DNA of 64,000 bases from Kaistella jeonii (GTDB taxonomy: Bacteria; Bacteroidota; Bacteroidia; Flavobacteriales; Weeksellaceae): positions 32,658 to 96,657 of the forward strand of contig NZ_JSYL01000009.1 of the NCBI RefSeq assembly GCF_000812865.1, in the 5' to 3' direction. Within the stretch, counting starts at the first letter, position 1. Every line of letters begins with the position of its first letter. Below are positions 52,877-61,470 of the stretch, piece by piece. Under the pieces are notes generated by a model. It did no database searches and had not been told where the DNA came from. It saw only the letters and a program-made list of their open reading frames with translations. Both the position numbers and the translations under genes were made by a program.

Positions 52877-55315
52877 ATGATTAAATTTTTCGGTGGGATT
52901 TGTCTTTTCATATCCCTTTTATTTTCCGCACAATCCATTCCACAAACTTCTTCAGAGCTATACGACGATCTTCTTCGGTTGCAAAATAATACCACAGTAA
53001 TGTATTTGGCGGCACATCCCGATGACGAAAATACCAGAATTATTTCCTGGCTCACCCATGAAAAACATGTTGATGCAGTTTATTTATCCTTAACTCGAGG
53101 TGATGGTGGACAAAATTTGATCGGCACCGAAAAAGGAGAATTATTAGGTTTGCTTCGTACGCAGGAACTTTTGGAAGCCCGAAAAGTCGATAAAGGAAGA
53201 CAATGGTTTACGAGAGCTTTAGATTTTGGTTATTCCAAAACGGCGACAGAAACTTTGAAATTCTGGGATAAACAGCAAATCTTAGCCGATGTAGTTTGGG
53301 CAATTCGTAAAAATAAACCCGAAATTATCATCACTCGGTTTGATCCAAATTCTAATGGTGAAACTCACGGACATCATACTTCTTCTGCGCTTTTAGCCAT
53401 GGAAGCATTTGATTTGGCAGGCGATCCAAAAGCTTTTCCGGACCAGTTGAAATATGTAAAAGTTTGGCAACCTAAACGAATGTTCTACAATACAAGCTGG
53501 TGGTTTTTTGGAAGTAAAGAGAATTTTGACAAAGCAAACAAAAGTGATCTATATTCCATCAATGTTGGAAATTATTATCCAACACTAGGAATTTCTAATA
53601 ACGAAATTTCTTCTAAAGCACGAAGCAAACATGCTTGTCAAGGTTTCGGAATGGCTTTGGAAAGAGGTTCTGATTTAGAATATTTAAAATTTTTAAAAGG
53701 TGACAAACCAAAAACCAATGATATTTTTGAAGGAATACAACTTTCCTCAGAAGGCGGAACTTTTAAAACGCAGATGGATAAAACTATTTCTGAATTTGAT
53801 TATAGCAATCCGCAACTTTCTTTGAATAATCTCCTTCAGGTTTATGTCCTCTTGAAAAAAAATAATGCAGATGATTTAAAAATACAACAGGTTAAAGATT
53901 TAATTTTACAAACGCAGGGAATTTATTTTGAATGGACGACAAAAAATGGTTTCGGAACTTTTAATCAAGAAATTTCCACCAACTTAGAGATTACCAACAG
54001 AAGTAATGCAACTATAAATGTCTCCATTTCCGGAAGTGGTAACAAAGAAATTTTAGCCAACGAATCCTATAAAGCCACTGAGAAATTAAAATTGGATGAT
54101 GTAAAATTGTCCAATCCATACTGGCTTCAGGAAACTCCGAAAAATAATTTTTATGTCGTCAATAATCCAGAAGATATTGGACAACCGGAAATTTTAAATC
54201 CCATTAAAAAAGCAGTTACGATTAATTTTGGTCCGACAAAAATTGATTTCAATATTCCTTTGAAACAAAAAACGGTGAATCCCTCTATTGGGGAACGTTA
54301 CGAACCTTTTTATATTGTTCCCGCTTTTGTGGCAAATTTCGATCAGGAAAATTTTATTTTCAGCAATCAACCCAAACAAATAACGGTTGAAGTAGAAAGT
54401 TTCGTGGTGAATTCTTCCGCGAAAGTTTCCTTAAAAACAAGTAAAGACTGGAAAGTTTCGGAACCACAAACAATTAATTTTATAGAAATTGGTGAAAAGA
54501 AAAAAGTGCTTTTTACCGTGGAACCAATTTCGAAAAACGCCAATTCTTTTATCGAAGCGATTGTAGAATCTCAGGGAAAAATCTATGATCAATCTTTAAA
54601 TGTGGTCGATTATCCACATATCGACCGACAGATTTGGCTTAGAAATGCACAGGCAAAGATTCAAAATTTAGATTTGAAAATTCCGAATGTTAAGATTGCT
54701 TATCTGAAAGGTTCGGGCGACGAAATCCCTTCCTCTTTGCGAGCAATTGGCTTACACGTTGATGAGTTGGATTTAAAAAACTGGAATCCCTCCCTTCTAA
54801 AAAATTATGATGTTTTAATTTTAGGAATTAGAATTTATAATACGCAGCCCGAAATGGCTTTGATCAATAAAGACCTTTGGAAATTTGTGGAAAACGGTGG
54901 TTTGGTCATTAATCAATACAATGTGAACCGCGGTTTACTGACGGATGAAATCGCACCTTTCCAATTAAAATTGGGCTCAAATAGAATTTCTGAAGAAGAT
55001 GCAAAACTGAAATTTCTGTTTCCGAATCATCCTGTATTTAACGTTCCAAACATCATGATAGAAAAAGACATGGACAATTGGGTTCAGGAAAGAGGATTAT
55101 ATTTCGCTGATGATTATGATCAAAATTTAATTCCGCTTTTAGAAGGAAATGATACGGGAGAATCTCCCCAAAAAGGAATATTATTAGCAGGAAAATACGG
55201 AAAAGGAACTTATGTTTATACGGGTTTATCGTTCTTCCGAGAATTACCGGCGGGAGTTCCTGGCGCGTATAAATTATTTATGAATATTCTGGCGCTGGGG
55301 AAAACGAAAAAATAA
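52877..55315 (+). CDS. PIG-L family deacetylase, exported
   Basis: 812 residues with a signal peptide ending LLFSAQS. The PIG-L (LmbE-like) zinc de-N-acetylase domain (about 25-260) has AHPDDE at 46-51 and the third zinc ligand in GETHGHHTSS. The large C-terminal part (about 300-812) contains beta-sandwich stretches and a Rossmann-like end (IAYLKGSGDEIPSSLRAIG, GGLVINQYN) reminiscent of glutamine-amidotransferase-like sugar-pathway proteins. It probably removes N-acetyl groups from a cell-surface or nutrient amino sugar. The substrate is not known. Confidence 0.88.
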   Translation: MIKFFGGICLFISLLFSAQSIPQTSSELYDDLLRLQNNTTVMYLAAHPDDENTRIISWLTHEKHVDAVYLSLTRGDGGQNLIGTEKGELLGLLRTQELLEARKVDKGRQWFTRALDFGYSKTATETLKFWDKQQILADVVWAIRKNKPEIIITRFDPNSNGETHGHHTSSALLAMEAFDLAGDPKAFPDQLKYVKVWQPKRMFYNTSWWFFGSKENFDKANKSDLYSINVGNYYPTLGISNNEISSKARSKHACQGFGMALERGSDLEYLKFLKGDKPKTNDIFEGIQLSSEGGTFKTQMDKTISEFDYSNPQLSLNNLLQVYVLLKKNNADDLKIQQVKDLILQTQGIYFEWTTKNGFGTFNQEISTNLEITNRSNATINVSISGSGNKEILANESYKATEKLKLDDVKLSNPYWLQETPKNNFYVVNNPEDIGQPEILNPIKKAVTINFGPTKIDFNIPLKQKTVNPSIGERYEPFYIVPAFVANFDQENFIFSNQPKQITVEVESFVVNSSAKVSLKTSKDWKVSEPQTINFIEIGEKKKVLFTVEPISKNANSFIEAIVESQGKIYDQSLNVVDYPHIDRQIWLRNAQAKIQNLDLKIPNVKIAYLKGSGDEIPSSLRAIGLHVDELDLKNWNPSLLKNYDVLILGIRIYNTQPEMALINKDLWKFVENGGLVINQYNVNRGLLTDEIAPFQLKLGSNRISEEDAKLKFLFPNHPVFNVPNIMIEKDMDNWVQERGLYFADDYDQNLIPLLEGNDTGESPQKGILLAGKYGKGTYVYTGLSFFRELPAGVPGAYKLFMNILALGKTKK

Positions 55316-55556
55316 GCGCACAGATTTTAACTGAAAACTTGCACACGGATGACACAGATTTGCACAGATTTATTTACAGTGTCATGACAAAACAATATTA
55401 AATCCTTGAGAATCCGTGAAATCTGTCGGCGTTTTTTGCACACGAATTTGCACAGATTTAAACAGATCTTTATTGATTTGCAAATGTGAAAATGCAGGAA
55501 TCATTTTTTAACTAGCAGAAAAAAAACATCCGTGACAATCTGTGAAATCTGTGCGC
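55316..55556. repeat. Nested inverted repeats of a CACAGATTT motif
   Basis: A 12-bp perfect outer inverted repeat (GCGCACAGATTT at 55316-55327 and AAATCTGTGCGC at 55545-55556) encloses two further copies of a paired unit: CACGGATGACACAGATTTGC with AATCCGTGAAATCTGTC, then CACGAATTTGCACAGATTT with ATCCGTGACAATCTGTGA. It lies between the PIG-L stop and the small membrane protein. No coding signal is seen in it. Confidence 0.8.
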
Positions 55557-55584
55557 CAAAAATTTAAAAAAAATGTGCTAAAAT

Positions 55585-55692
55585 ATGAATCAGGAAAAAA
55601 ATACGAATTGGAAAACGCTCTACACTGCGCTATTGATCATTACGGTTTTAATGATTGTTGCCATGCTCATCTTTCAAAACTATTATAAATGA
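55585..55692 (+). CDS. 35-residue membrane protein coupled to the symporter
   Basis: An ATG-started frame encoding 35 residues, MNQEKNTNWKTLYTALLIIT then VLMIVAMLIFQNYYK: a short polar N-terminus and one transmembrane helix. The stop overlaps the symporter ATG in the sequence AAATGA, so it is translationally coupled. Small single-helix subunits that precede sodium:solute symporters are known elsewhere (YhdT/PanF, YjcH/ActP type), so it may be an accessory subunit; the size is at the low end. Confidence 0.65.
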   Translation: MNQEKNTNWKTLYTALLIITVLMIVAMLIFQNYYK

Positions 55693-57371
55693 AAAGTTTA
55701 GACTGGGCAGTTCTCATTTTCGTTCTGCTATTCATCGTCATTTACGGGATTTATAAATCTAAAAAAGTAACAACATCGGAATCATTTTTGGGCGGAAAAA
55801 CCAATCCATGGTGGATGGTCGGATTGAGCATTATGGCGACACAAGCGAGTGCCATCACGTTTTTATCAACTCCCGGACAAGCCTATCACGACGGTTTGGG
55901 CTTTGTGCAATTTTATTTTGGTTTGCCCATTGCGATGGTTATTCTTTGCGTTTGGGTGCTTCCAAAATTTTTCAAAATGAACGTTTTAACAGCGTATGAA
56001 TATTTAGAAAAACGATTCGGACTTTCGACCAGGATTTTAACAGCGATCCTATTTTTAATTCAAAGAGGTTTGGCAGCCGGAATTACCATTTTTGCACCGG
56101 CCATTATTCTATCCACCATTTTAGGTTGGAATCTGATTTTAACCAATATTGTGATCGGAAGTTTGGTGACGATCTATACTTTAGTTGGTGGTACAGAAGC
56201 AGTGAGTCAGACCCAGAAACAACAGATGATTGTGATTTTTATCGGAATGTTTCTGGCCTTTTTTCTCATCGTAGAGAAATTACCTTTAGATTTAAATGAT
56301 GCGTTGCTTTATTCCGGTAAAATGGGGAAACTCAATGCTGTGAGTTTTGAATTTAATTTGAATAACCGCTACAATATTTGGTCAGCATTTTTGGGCGGAA
56401 CGTTTTTATTCCTCAGTTATTTTGGCACCGATCAAAGTCAGGTTCAAAGATATCTGACGGGGAAAAGTTTGAAGGAAGCGCGACTTGGATTGCTCTTTAA
56501 TGGCTTGTTCAAAATCCCCATGCAGTTCTTTATTCTGTTTATCGGAGTGATGGTTTTTGTGTTTTTCCAGTTTGAAAAGACACCTTTAAATTTTAATCCA
56601 CTTTCTCAAACCCTCAAAAATAATACGGAATATAAAGCTTTGAATTCTGATTATGATCAAATTCACGAAGAGAAAAAACAAAAAATCGCAGTCTGGAAAA
56701 CCGATCATTCCGAGAAAGTGATGTCGGAACTGAAAGATCTTCAGGCGAAAGAAGTCGTCATCAGAGAAGATGTAAAAAAATTAATCAATAAAGAAGCGCC
56801 GGATATTGAATCAAATGATAAGGATTATGTCTTTATCTATTACATCCTCAATTATTTACCAACCGGAATTGTCGGCTTATTGATCGCGGTTATTTTATCT
56901 GCGGCAATGAGTTCTACGTCTTCAGAACTGAATGCTTTGGCAACAACGACCGTCGTAGATATTTACAAGCGAAATTTCGCACCCGATATTTCAGAAAAAA
57001 AATACCTGAATGCTTCCAGATTGTTCACCTTGATGTGGGGAATGGTCGCCATTTTCTTTGCCGTGAATGCGAGTTTGTTTGAAAACTTAATTCAGGCAGT
57101 GAATATTATTGGCTCCTTATTTTACGGTGTTATCCTGGGCGTTTTCGCAATCGCCTTCCTCTTTCCAAAAATCGGCGGAAAAGCAACAATGTGGAGTATT
57201 TTGATTGTAGAACCTGTGATAATTTTGCTCTACTTTTTAGATTTTAAAGAGGTGATTGAACTGGAGTTTCTGTGGCTGAATCCGATTGGATGTTTGCTGA
57301 TGATTGCGGTTGCGAGTGTACTTCAAAGGTTTTTTAAAAATGAAGATCCTGCTATAATTGAAGTTGTATAA
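55689..57371 (+). CDS. Sodium:solute symporter (SSS family)
   Basis: 560 residues of the SSS/SLC5 family with about 13 membrane segments; TSESFLGGKTNPWWMVGLSIMATQASAITFLSTPGQAYHDG is the typical start and GTDQSQVQRYLTGKSLKEARLG the core motif (each seen in pieces here). A lysine/glutamate-rich hydrophilic insert of about 70 residues (around 310-380, EEKKQKIAVWKTDHSEKVMSE) interrupts the helices in a loop, which is unusual. It could transport sugars, nucleosides or sialic-acid-like solutes. Its 3' end has a degraded relic copy at 58465. Confidence 0.9.
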   Translation: MKSLDWAVLIFVLLFIVIYGIYKSKKVTTSESFLGGKTNPWWMVGLSIMATQASAITFLSTPGQAYHDGLGFVQFYFGLPIAMVILCVWVLPKFFKMNVLTAYEYLEKRFGLSTRILTAILFLIQRGLAAGITIFAPAIILSTILGWNLILTNIVIGSLVTIYTLVGGTEAVSQTQKQQMIVIFIGMFLAFFLIVEKLPLDLNDALLYSGKMGKLNAVSFEFNLNNRYNIWSAFLGGTFLFLSYFGTDQSQVQRYLTGKSLKEARLGLLFNGLFKIPMQFFILFIGVMVFVFFQFEKTPLNFNPLSQTLKNNTEYKALNSDYDQIHEEKKQKIAVWKTDHSEKVMSELKDLQAKEVVIREDVKKLINKEAPDIESNDKDYVFIYYILNYLPTGIVGLLIAVILSAAMSSTSSELNALATTTVVDIYKRNFAPDISEKKYLNASRLFTLMWGMVAIFFAVNASLFENLIQAVNIIGSLFYGVILGVFAIAFLFPKIGGKATMWSILIVEPVIILLYFLDFKEVIELEFLWLNPIGCLLMIAVASVLQRFFKNEDPAIIEVV

Positions 57372-57450
57372 TTAAATAACCCTTTTAACCAATTTTATTT
57401 TTAATTTACATCCATAAAATTTCAGATAAATTTTTAACACTATCTAAATC

Positions 57451-58404
57451 ATGAAAAAACTAATTGTTCTTTTCGCCTTCCTAATGTTTGGTTTGAATTT
57501 CAGCTTTGCCCAAACGTATCCAAGCAGTTACACCGACGGCAAATATGTGCAAGTAAATGGCGCAAAACTCTATGTATTAGAAGTCGGAAAAGGCGATCCG
57601 ATGATCATCATTCCGGGCGGACCGGGCGGAAATCATATCGGTTACCGCGCTTTTGATGCACTGGCAAAAGACAATAAAATTATTTACTACGATGCATTCG
57701 GCAGAGGAAAAAGTGATACCGCAAAAGTAGTTAAAGAATATACTTTGGCGCGCGATATTGAAGATATCGAAGGTTTGCGAGTAGCACTAAAATTAAATAA
57801 GATCAATGTTCTGGGACATTCTTACGGCGGTTTGGTTGCACAAGGTTACGCTTTAAAATATCCCCAGAATGTGAGTCATTTAATTCTGGCCGATACTTTT
57901 CACAGTTATCTCATGTGGCAAAAAAATGATGACAATTCCAATCACGAAATTAAAACCAACTACCCCGAAGTCTGGGCAGAACTCATGGCAATTCGGGAAA
58001 AAGGCGCAGTTTCCAGCGATTCTGCCCATCAAAATATTTATGGCAAAGTACCTTACGGTTTTTTATATGCGTACAATCCTGATAATTTTATTTCCAAAAA
58101 TTCAAAGCCTTATCCGAATCCTTTCAATTCAAAACTTTATTACCAGATGGTCGGTCGCGACGGCGATTTTATTGTAGGAAGTGACATCGGGACTTTCGAC
58201 TTTCGCAAAGAATTAAAAAATCTAAAAATGCCCGTCTTAATTTATGGCGGCAGATACGATCGCGTCGCCGTACCCGAAATGATGGTAAAATACAAAGACT
58301 ATTGTCCGCAAGCAAAATTTGTAATGTTCGAAAAATCCGGGCATAATCCACAGGTTGAAGAACCGGAGAAATTATTTCCGTTGATTGAGGGATTTTTGCA
58401 TTGA
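57451..58404 (+). CDS. Alpha/beta hydrolase, proline-iminopeptidase-like
   Basis: 317 residues with a signal peptide (ending NFSFAQ). Motifs: the oxyanion region IIPGGPGGNHIGYRAF (HGGPG-type), nucleophile in GHSYGGLVAQGYALKYP, Asp in GGRYDRVAVPE, and His in SGHNPQVEEPE. This is the S33 proline iminopeptidase layout; exported enzymes of this type release N-terminal proline from peptides. It starts 80 bp after the symporter stop and could be in the same operon. Confidence 0.85.
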   Translation: MKKLIVLFAFLMFGLNFSFAQTYPSSYTDGKYVQVNGAKLYVLEVGKGDPMIIIPGGPGGNHIGYRAFDALAKDNKIIYYDAFGRGKSDTAKVVKEYTLARDIEDIEGLRVALKLNKINVLGHSYGGLVAQGYALKYPQNVSHLILADTFHSYLMWQKNDDNSNHEIKTNYPEVWAELMAIREKGAVSSDSAHQNIYGKVPYGFLYAYNPDNFISKNSKPYPNPFNSKLYYQMVGRDGDFIVGSDIGTFDFRKELKNLKMPVLIYGGRYDRVAVPEMMVKYKDYCPQAKFVMFEKSGHNPQVEEPEKLFPLIEGFLH

Positions 58405-58464
58405 GGATTTTACATTAAAAGCCTTCATCATTGTAATCTAGTATCTAGATTATATAGAAAAACT

Positions 58465-58552
58465 CAGCTGGAGTTTTTGTGGTTGAATCAGATTGGCGCT
58501 TGTTGATAATTGGGGTTGCGAGTATGTTGAAGAGGATTTGTACAAATGGAAA
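58465..58552 (+). pseudogene. Decayed 3' end of a second sodium:solute symporter
   Basis: From the L-E-F-L-W-L-N codons onward, about 88 bases align with the last 90 of the intact symporter gene (57258-57350): LEFLWLN is shared, and at the DNA level GTTTCTGTGGCTGAAT-like and GTTGCGAGT blocks match. One base deletion breaks the frame after ATTGG, followed by stop codons. The rest of the copy is missing; it lies after the hydrolase gene, so a symporter-hydrolase-symporter array has been reduced. Confidence 0.65.
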
Positions 58553-58594
58553 TACTTAAATAAATTAAAGATTACAATTAATTTTATATTGATC

Positions 58595-59728
58595 TTAATT
58601 AAAAATAAATTCTGAAAAAGTGTCCGTTTTCATAATATCAATTTTAAAATTGGCATTATCGTCTTTCAATATTATTACACTATCAAATCCTAACTTATCT
58701 AATTTTTCCATAGTCGCTAATTCTCCTTCTTTCAATTGCAAAACTGTTCGCAAAAGCCAATCAGACATTGCCTTATTTGGATCGGTCATCAAAGCTTTTG
58801 AATTGTCTTGACAGACTTTAGCTGTAAAAATTTCTCCTGTTGGTATTTCTAAATTGAAATGCTCATCTCTTTTTGGAAAAAAATCAGGGAATTTTCTGTG
58901 GATTTCAATCGGGATTGGAATGTAGATTTCTCCATAATTTCTTTTTCTACCCCCTGCATTCCATTGATTTAATCCACTTTTCTCAAATATGAATTTTTCT
59001 TTTTTATAAATTCCATATAATGGCAAAATAACATAATTTTCTCCTTTTTGAAGTTTATTAGTTGCAGGTTTTAAATCTTTATTTTCTTCAAATAATTCAA
59101 GCAATAAAGTATATGGGTCTTCAATTATTTCAATAGGTAATCGGAAAGCTTTTGATGGAATTATAAATTTTCTAAAAAGTGTGCTTTTTGAATAATTAAA
59201 AGAATAGAAATTATGTCCATCTTCAAATTGTAAACTCGCTTTGTTGTTTTTTACTGAATGTATATTAGAAATATCAATCACATCGTAATCAGTTTCAAAA
59301 AGTAAAAGTTCTTTTTCCTTTCTTGCAACAATATGATACAAGGAGTTTTCAATGTCGTAAACTCTATTTGCCAAATTTATTCTATCGTTTCTGAATTCCC
59401 CTAATTTGATAGCTAACTCTTTGCCTTTGAATTCTGATAAAACCCTTGAAAGAGAATTAAATTCTGCTACTTTTTCATTGCTATTATTACCATTACAAGT
59501 AAAAGTTTTTAAGCCAATACCAATTGAATTATAGTTTGCATCAAAAGCTGTATCAGATCTTGATAAATTTCCTGCATCAAAACTTCGGCAAAATATATTT
59601 TCAGCAACTCTATAATTGATAAATGGAATAGCACTCTCACTAAATAAACCAGAGAGTTTAGAAACAGCTGAAAGTAATTTTAAATAATTTCCCTTATTTT
59701 CTATGTCGATTTCTGCAAATGATTTCAT
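58595..59728 (-). CDS. Predicted type II restriction endonuclease
   Basis: 377 residues. The N-terminal part contains the DNA-nuclease-like stretch SRSDTAFDANYNSIGIGLKTF (D59, D64, K74), typical of many Bacteroidota restriction enzymes, followed by KVAEFN. The C-terminal part (NQWNAGGRKRNYGEIYIPIP to WLLRTVLQLKEGELATM) matches the B3-like DNA-recognition domain found in NgoFVII-type enzymes. The 4-bp overlap with the m5C methyltransferase makes this the cognate nuclease of that system. The recognition sequence cannot be read from the protein. Confidence 0.7.
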   Translation of the reverse strand: MKSFAEIDIENKGNYLKLLSAVSKLSGLFSESAIPFINYRVAENIFCRSFDAGNLSRSDTAFDANYNSIGIGLKTFTCNGNNSNEKVAEFNSLSRVLSEFKGKELAIKLGEFRNDRINLANRVYDIENSLYHIVARKEKELLLFETDYDVIDISNIHSVKNNKASLQFEDGHNFYSFNYSKSTLFRKFIIPSKAFRLPIEIIEDPYTLLLELFEENKDLKPATNKLQKGENYVILPLYGIYKKEKFIFEKSGLNQWNAGGRKRNYGEIYIPIPIEIHRKFPDFFPKRDEHFNLEIPTGEIFTAKVCQDNSKALMTDPNKAMSDWLLRTVLQLKEGELATMEKLDKLGFDSVIILKDDNANFKIDIMKTDTFSEFIFN

Positions 59729-60957
59729 AAAACATTTATTATTTCATTACTGATCCTCTCAATTAAAGTAGTTGTTACGGAATTACCAGCTTGCATATAC
59801 AGTCTACTATTTGCCAGATTTGGTAGAATATAATTTTCTGGATAACCTTGAAATAAAAAACATTCCTTCGGTGTCAATTTTCTAATTCCAAAATCATCTT
59901 TGATAAGTGGCACATTATGTCCACCAGTTCCCATGTTAGCTGTTAATGTAGGACAAACATTGCTTTTATTCTCTCTGGCATAAACTCTTCGCCATTGATA
60001 AACTGTATCTTTGGAGACCATCGTTTTTGCCAATTCTGGATAATATTGATGGTCTTTTTTATAATATAAATTTTCAGCTTGCTTTCCTTTTTCTAAAATA
60101 TCGTGGATCGTTTTTGTTAATTTAATTGCCTCGGGAAATTTAAAATCAGCATAATTCTCAACTTGTTCTGGATCAAATGCAACAATGAAAATTCTTTCAC
60201 GATTTTGCGGAATATTTGCATGAGTAGCAGAATTTAAAATCTTTGTGTAAACCTTATACTTTAATTTATTTTCTAAAATATCAACAATTGTTTTAAACGT
60301 GTTTCCCTTGTCGTGCGAAACTAGATTTTTTACATTTTCTAAAAAAATAACTTTTGGTCTATGCTTTTTAACAATTTGCTCAATGTCAAAAAACAAAGTT
60401 CCTCTTGTGTCTGCAAAACCTTTTCGGTTTCCTGCAATTGAAAAAGCTTGACAAGGAAAACCGGCACAGAGCAAATCAAATTTATCAGGTATATATCCTT
60501 TCGTACTTTCTTTTGTAATATCACCAAATGGAACTTCTCCAAAGTTTCCTTTATAAGTAATCTTAGCAAACTTATCCCACTCACTTGTAAATACACATTT
60601 TCCTCCTAAATTTTGCAAAGCCAAACGAAATCCTCCAATCCCCGCAAATAAATCGATGAAAGTAAATTTTGGTTTCTCAACTGGTGCAAATGGAATATCA
60701 TCCATTTCGAAAAGCCCCATTTGCAAAGCCTCTTCCGCAACCTTCGTTGTGATTATATTCTCAGGATATTTATTTTCTAAAATTTCTTTGGTAAATTTTA
60801 TAGCATCATCTTTAAAGAAATTAGAAATCTTCTTATTTTTTAGACTTTGTAAATAATGCGTAAGAACTGCCTCTTGATTATTATCTGACTCGATTAATTT
60901 TATTCTAAACTGCTTATCACCAACAGTCTCTAAAGATATTTTTTCTGTAAACTTCAT
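59725..60957 (-). CDS. DNA (cytosine-5-)-methyltransferase
   Basis: 410 residues. The ten m5C motifs are in order: FIDLFAGIGGFRLAL (I, from residue 100), FTSEWDKFA (II), GFPCQAFSIAG with the catalytic Cys (IV), FLENVKNLVSHD (VI), QNRERIFIVAFD (VIII) and LYMQAGNSVT (X). An N-terminal extension of about 100 residues precedes motif I. It protects DNA from the paired endonuclease. The start is 13 bp after the stop of the HTH gene. Confidence 0.93.
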   Translation of the reverse strand: MKFTEKISLETVGDKQFRIKLIESDNNQEAVLTHYLQSLKNKKISNFFKDDAIKFTKEILENKYPENIITTKVAEEALQMGLFEMDDIPFAPVEKPKFTFIDLFAGIGGFRLALQNLGGKCVFTSEWDKFAKITYKGNFGEVPFGDITKESTKGYIPDKFDLLCAGFPCQAFSIAGNRKGFADTRGTLFFDIEQIVKKHRPKVIFLENVKNLVSHDKGNTFKTIVDILENKLKYKVYTKILNSATHANIPQNRERIFIVAFDPEQVENYADFKFPEAIKLTKTIHDILEKGKQAENLYYKKDHQYYPELAKTMVSKDTVYQWRRVYARENKSNVCPTLTANMGTGGHNVPLIKDDFGIRKLTPKECFLFQGYPENYILPNLANSRLYMQAGNSVTTTLIERISNEIINVL

Positions 60958-60970
60958 TAGTAATCTTTTA

Positions 60971-61171
60971 TTAGAAAAGCTCTTTAATATCTATTTCCAA
61001 GGCAATCGCAATTTTCTCAATCAATTCGATAGAAACATTAGTCTTACCTTTTTCAATTAAATGCATATAAGCTCTATCGATGTTTGCTTTTAAAGCAAGC
61101 TTTTCTTGAGACAAAGATTTCTCTATTCTCAACTCATAAATTCGCTTTCCTAGCTTTTCCTTAACATTCAT
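60971..61171 (-). CDS. Small HTH regulator of the restriction-modification cassette
   Basis: 66 residues, almost entirely a Cro/C1-type helix-turn-helix (LGKRIYELRIEKSLSQEKLA, NIDRAYMHLIEKGKTNVSIE). It is encoded just upstream of the methyltransferase, the position and size of a controller (C) protein that times endonuclease expression. Dyad GTTGT ... ACAAC sequences upstream (61207-61222) could be its operator. Confidence 0.8.
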   Translation of the reverse strand: MNVKEKLGKRIYELRIEKSLSQEKLALKANIDRAYMHLIEKGKTNVSIELIEKIAIALEIDIKELF

Positions 61172-61206
61172 ATTGTCCCTTTCAATTGTTGTAAATTTTA
61201 AATTTT

Positions 61207-61222
61207 GTTGTCAATACTACAA
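61207..61222 (-). promoter_or_regulatory. Candidate controller-protein operator
   Basis: GTTGT at 61207-61211 and ACAAC at 61218-61222 form a dyad with a 6-bp spacer, and a further GTTGT lies a few bases away (about 61186). It is 36 bp upstream of the HTH gene start. Confidence 0.4.
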
Positions 61223-61315
61223 CTGGCAATAAGCCACATTTCTACTTTTAATTAAATAATCTCAATGCATGATAGACGAACCTATGAGCGAAGAATTTTT
61301 GCAAAAAAAATCCCC

Positions 61316-61425
61316 GTTAATCAATCGATTAACAAGGACTCCAATTATTATTACCAATTCCCTCTCAGATCTTTTTATTAAAAAAACAAAAAAAAGGGTT
61401 TTTTAACGGTCGTTAATAAACCCTT
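61316..61425. promoter_or_regulatory. Two hairpins in the leader of the 61471 gene
   Basis: A 7-bp palindrome GTTAATC/GATTAAC (61316-61333) and a longer, near-perfect 15-bp hairpin (61394-61408 with 61411-61425, one mismatch) lie in the 299-base gap. The longer one ends 45 bp before the ATG, inside the likely 5' leader, where a terminator or anti-terminator would act. It may instead be a terminator of a short upstream RNA. Confidence 0.45.
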
Positions 61426-61470
61426 CTTTCTTTAATTTCACATCTAATTAATCCATTAAAAAATAATACC

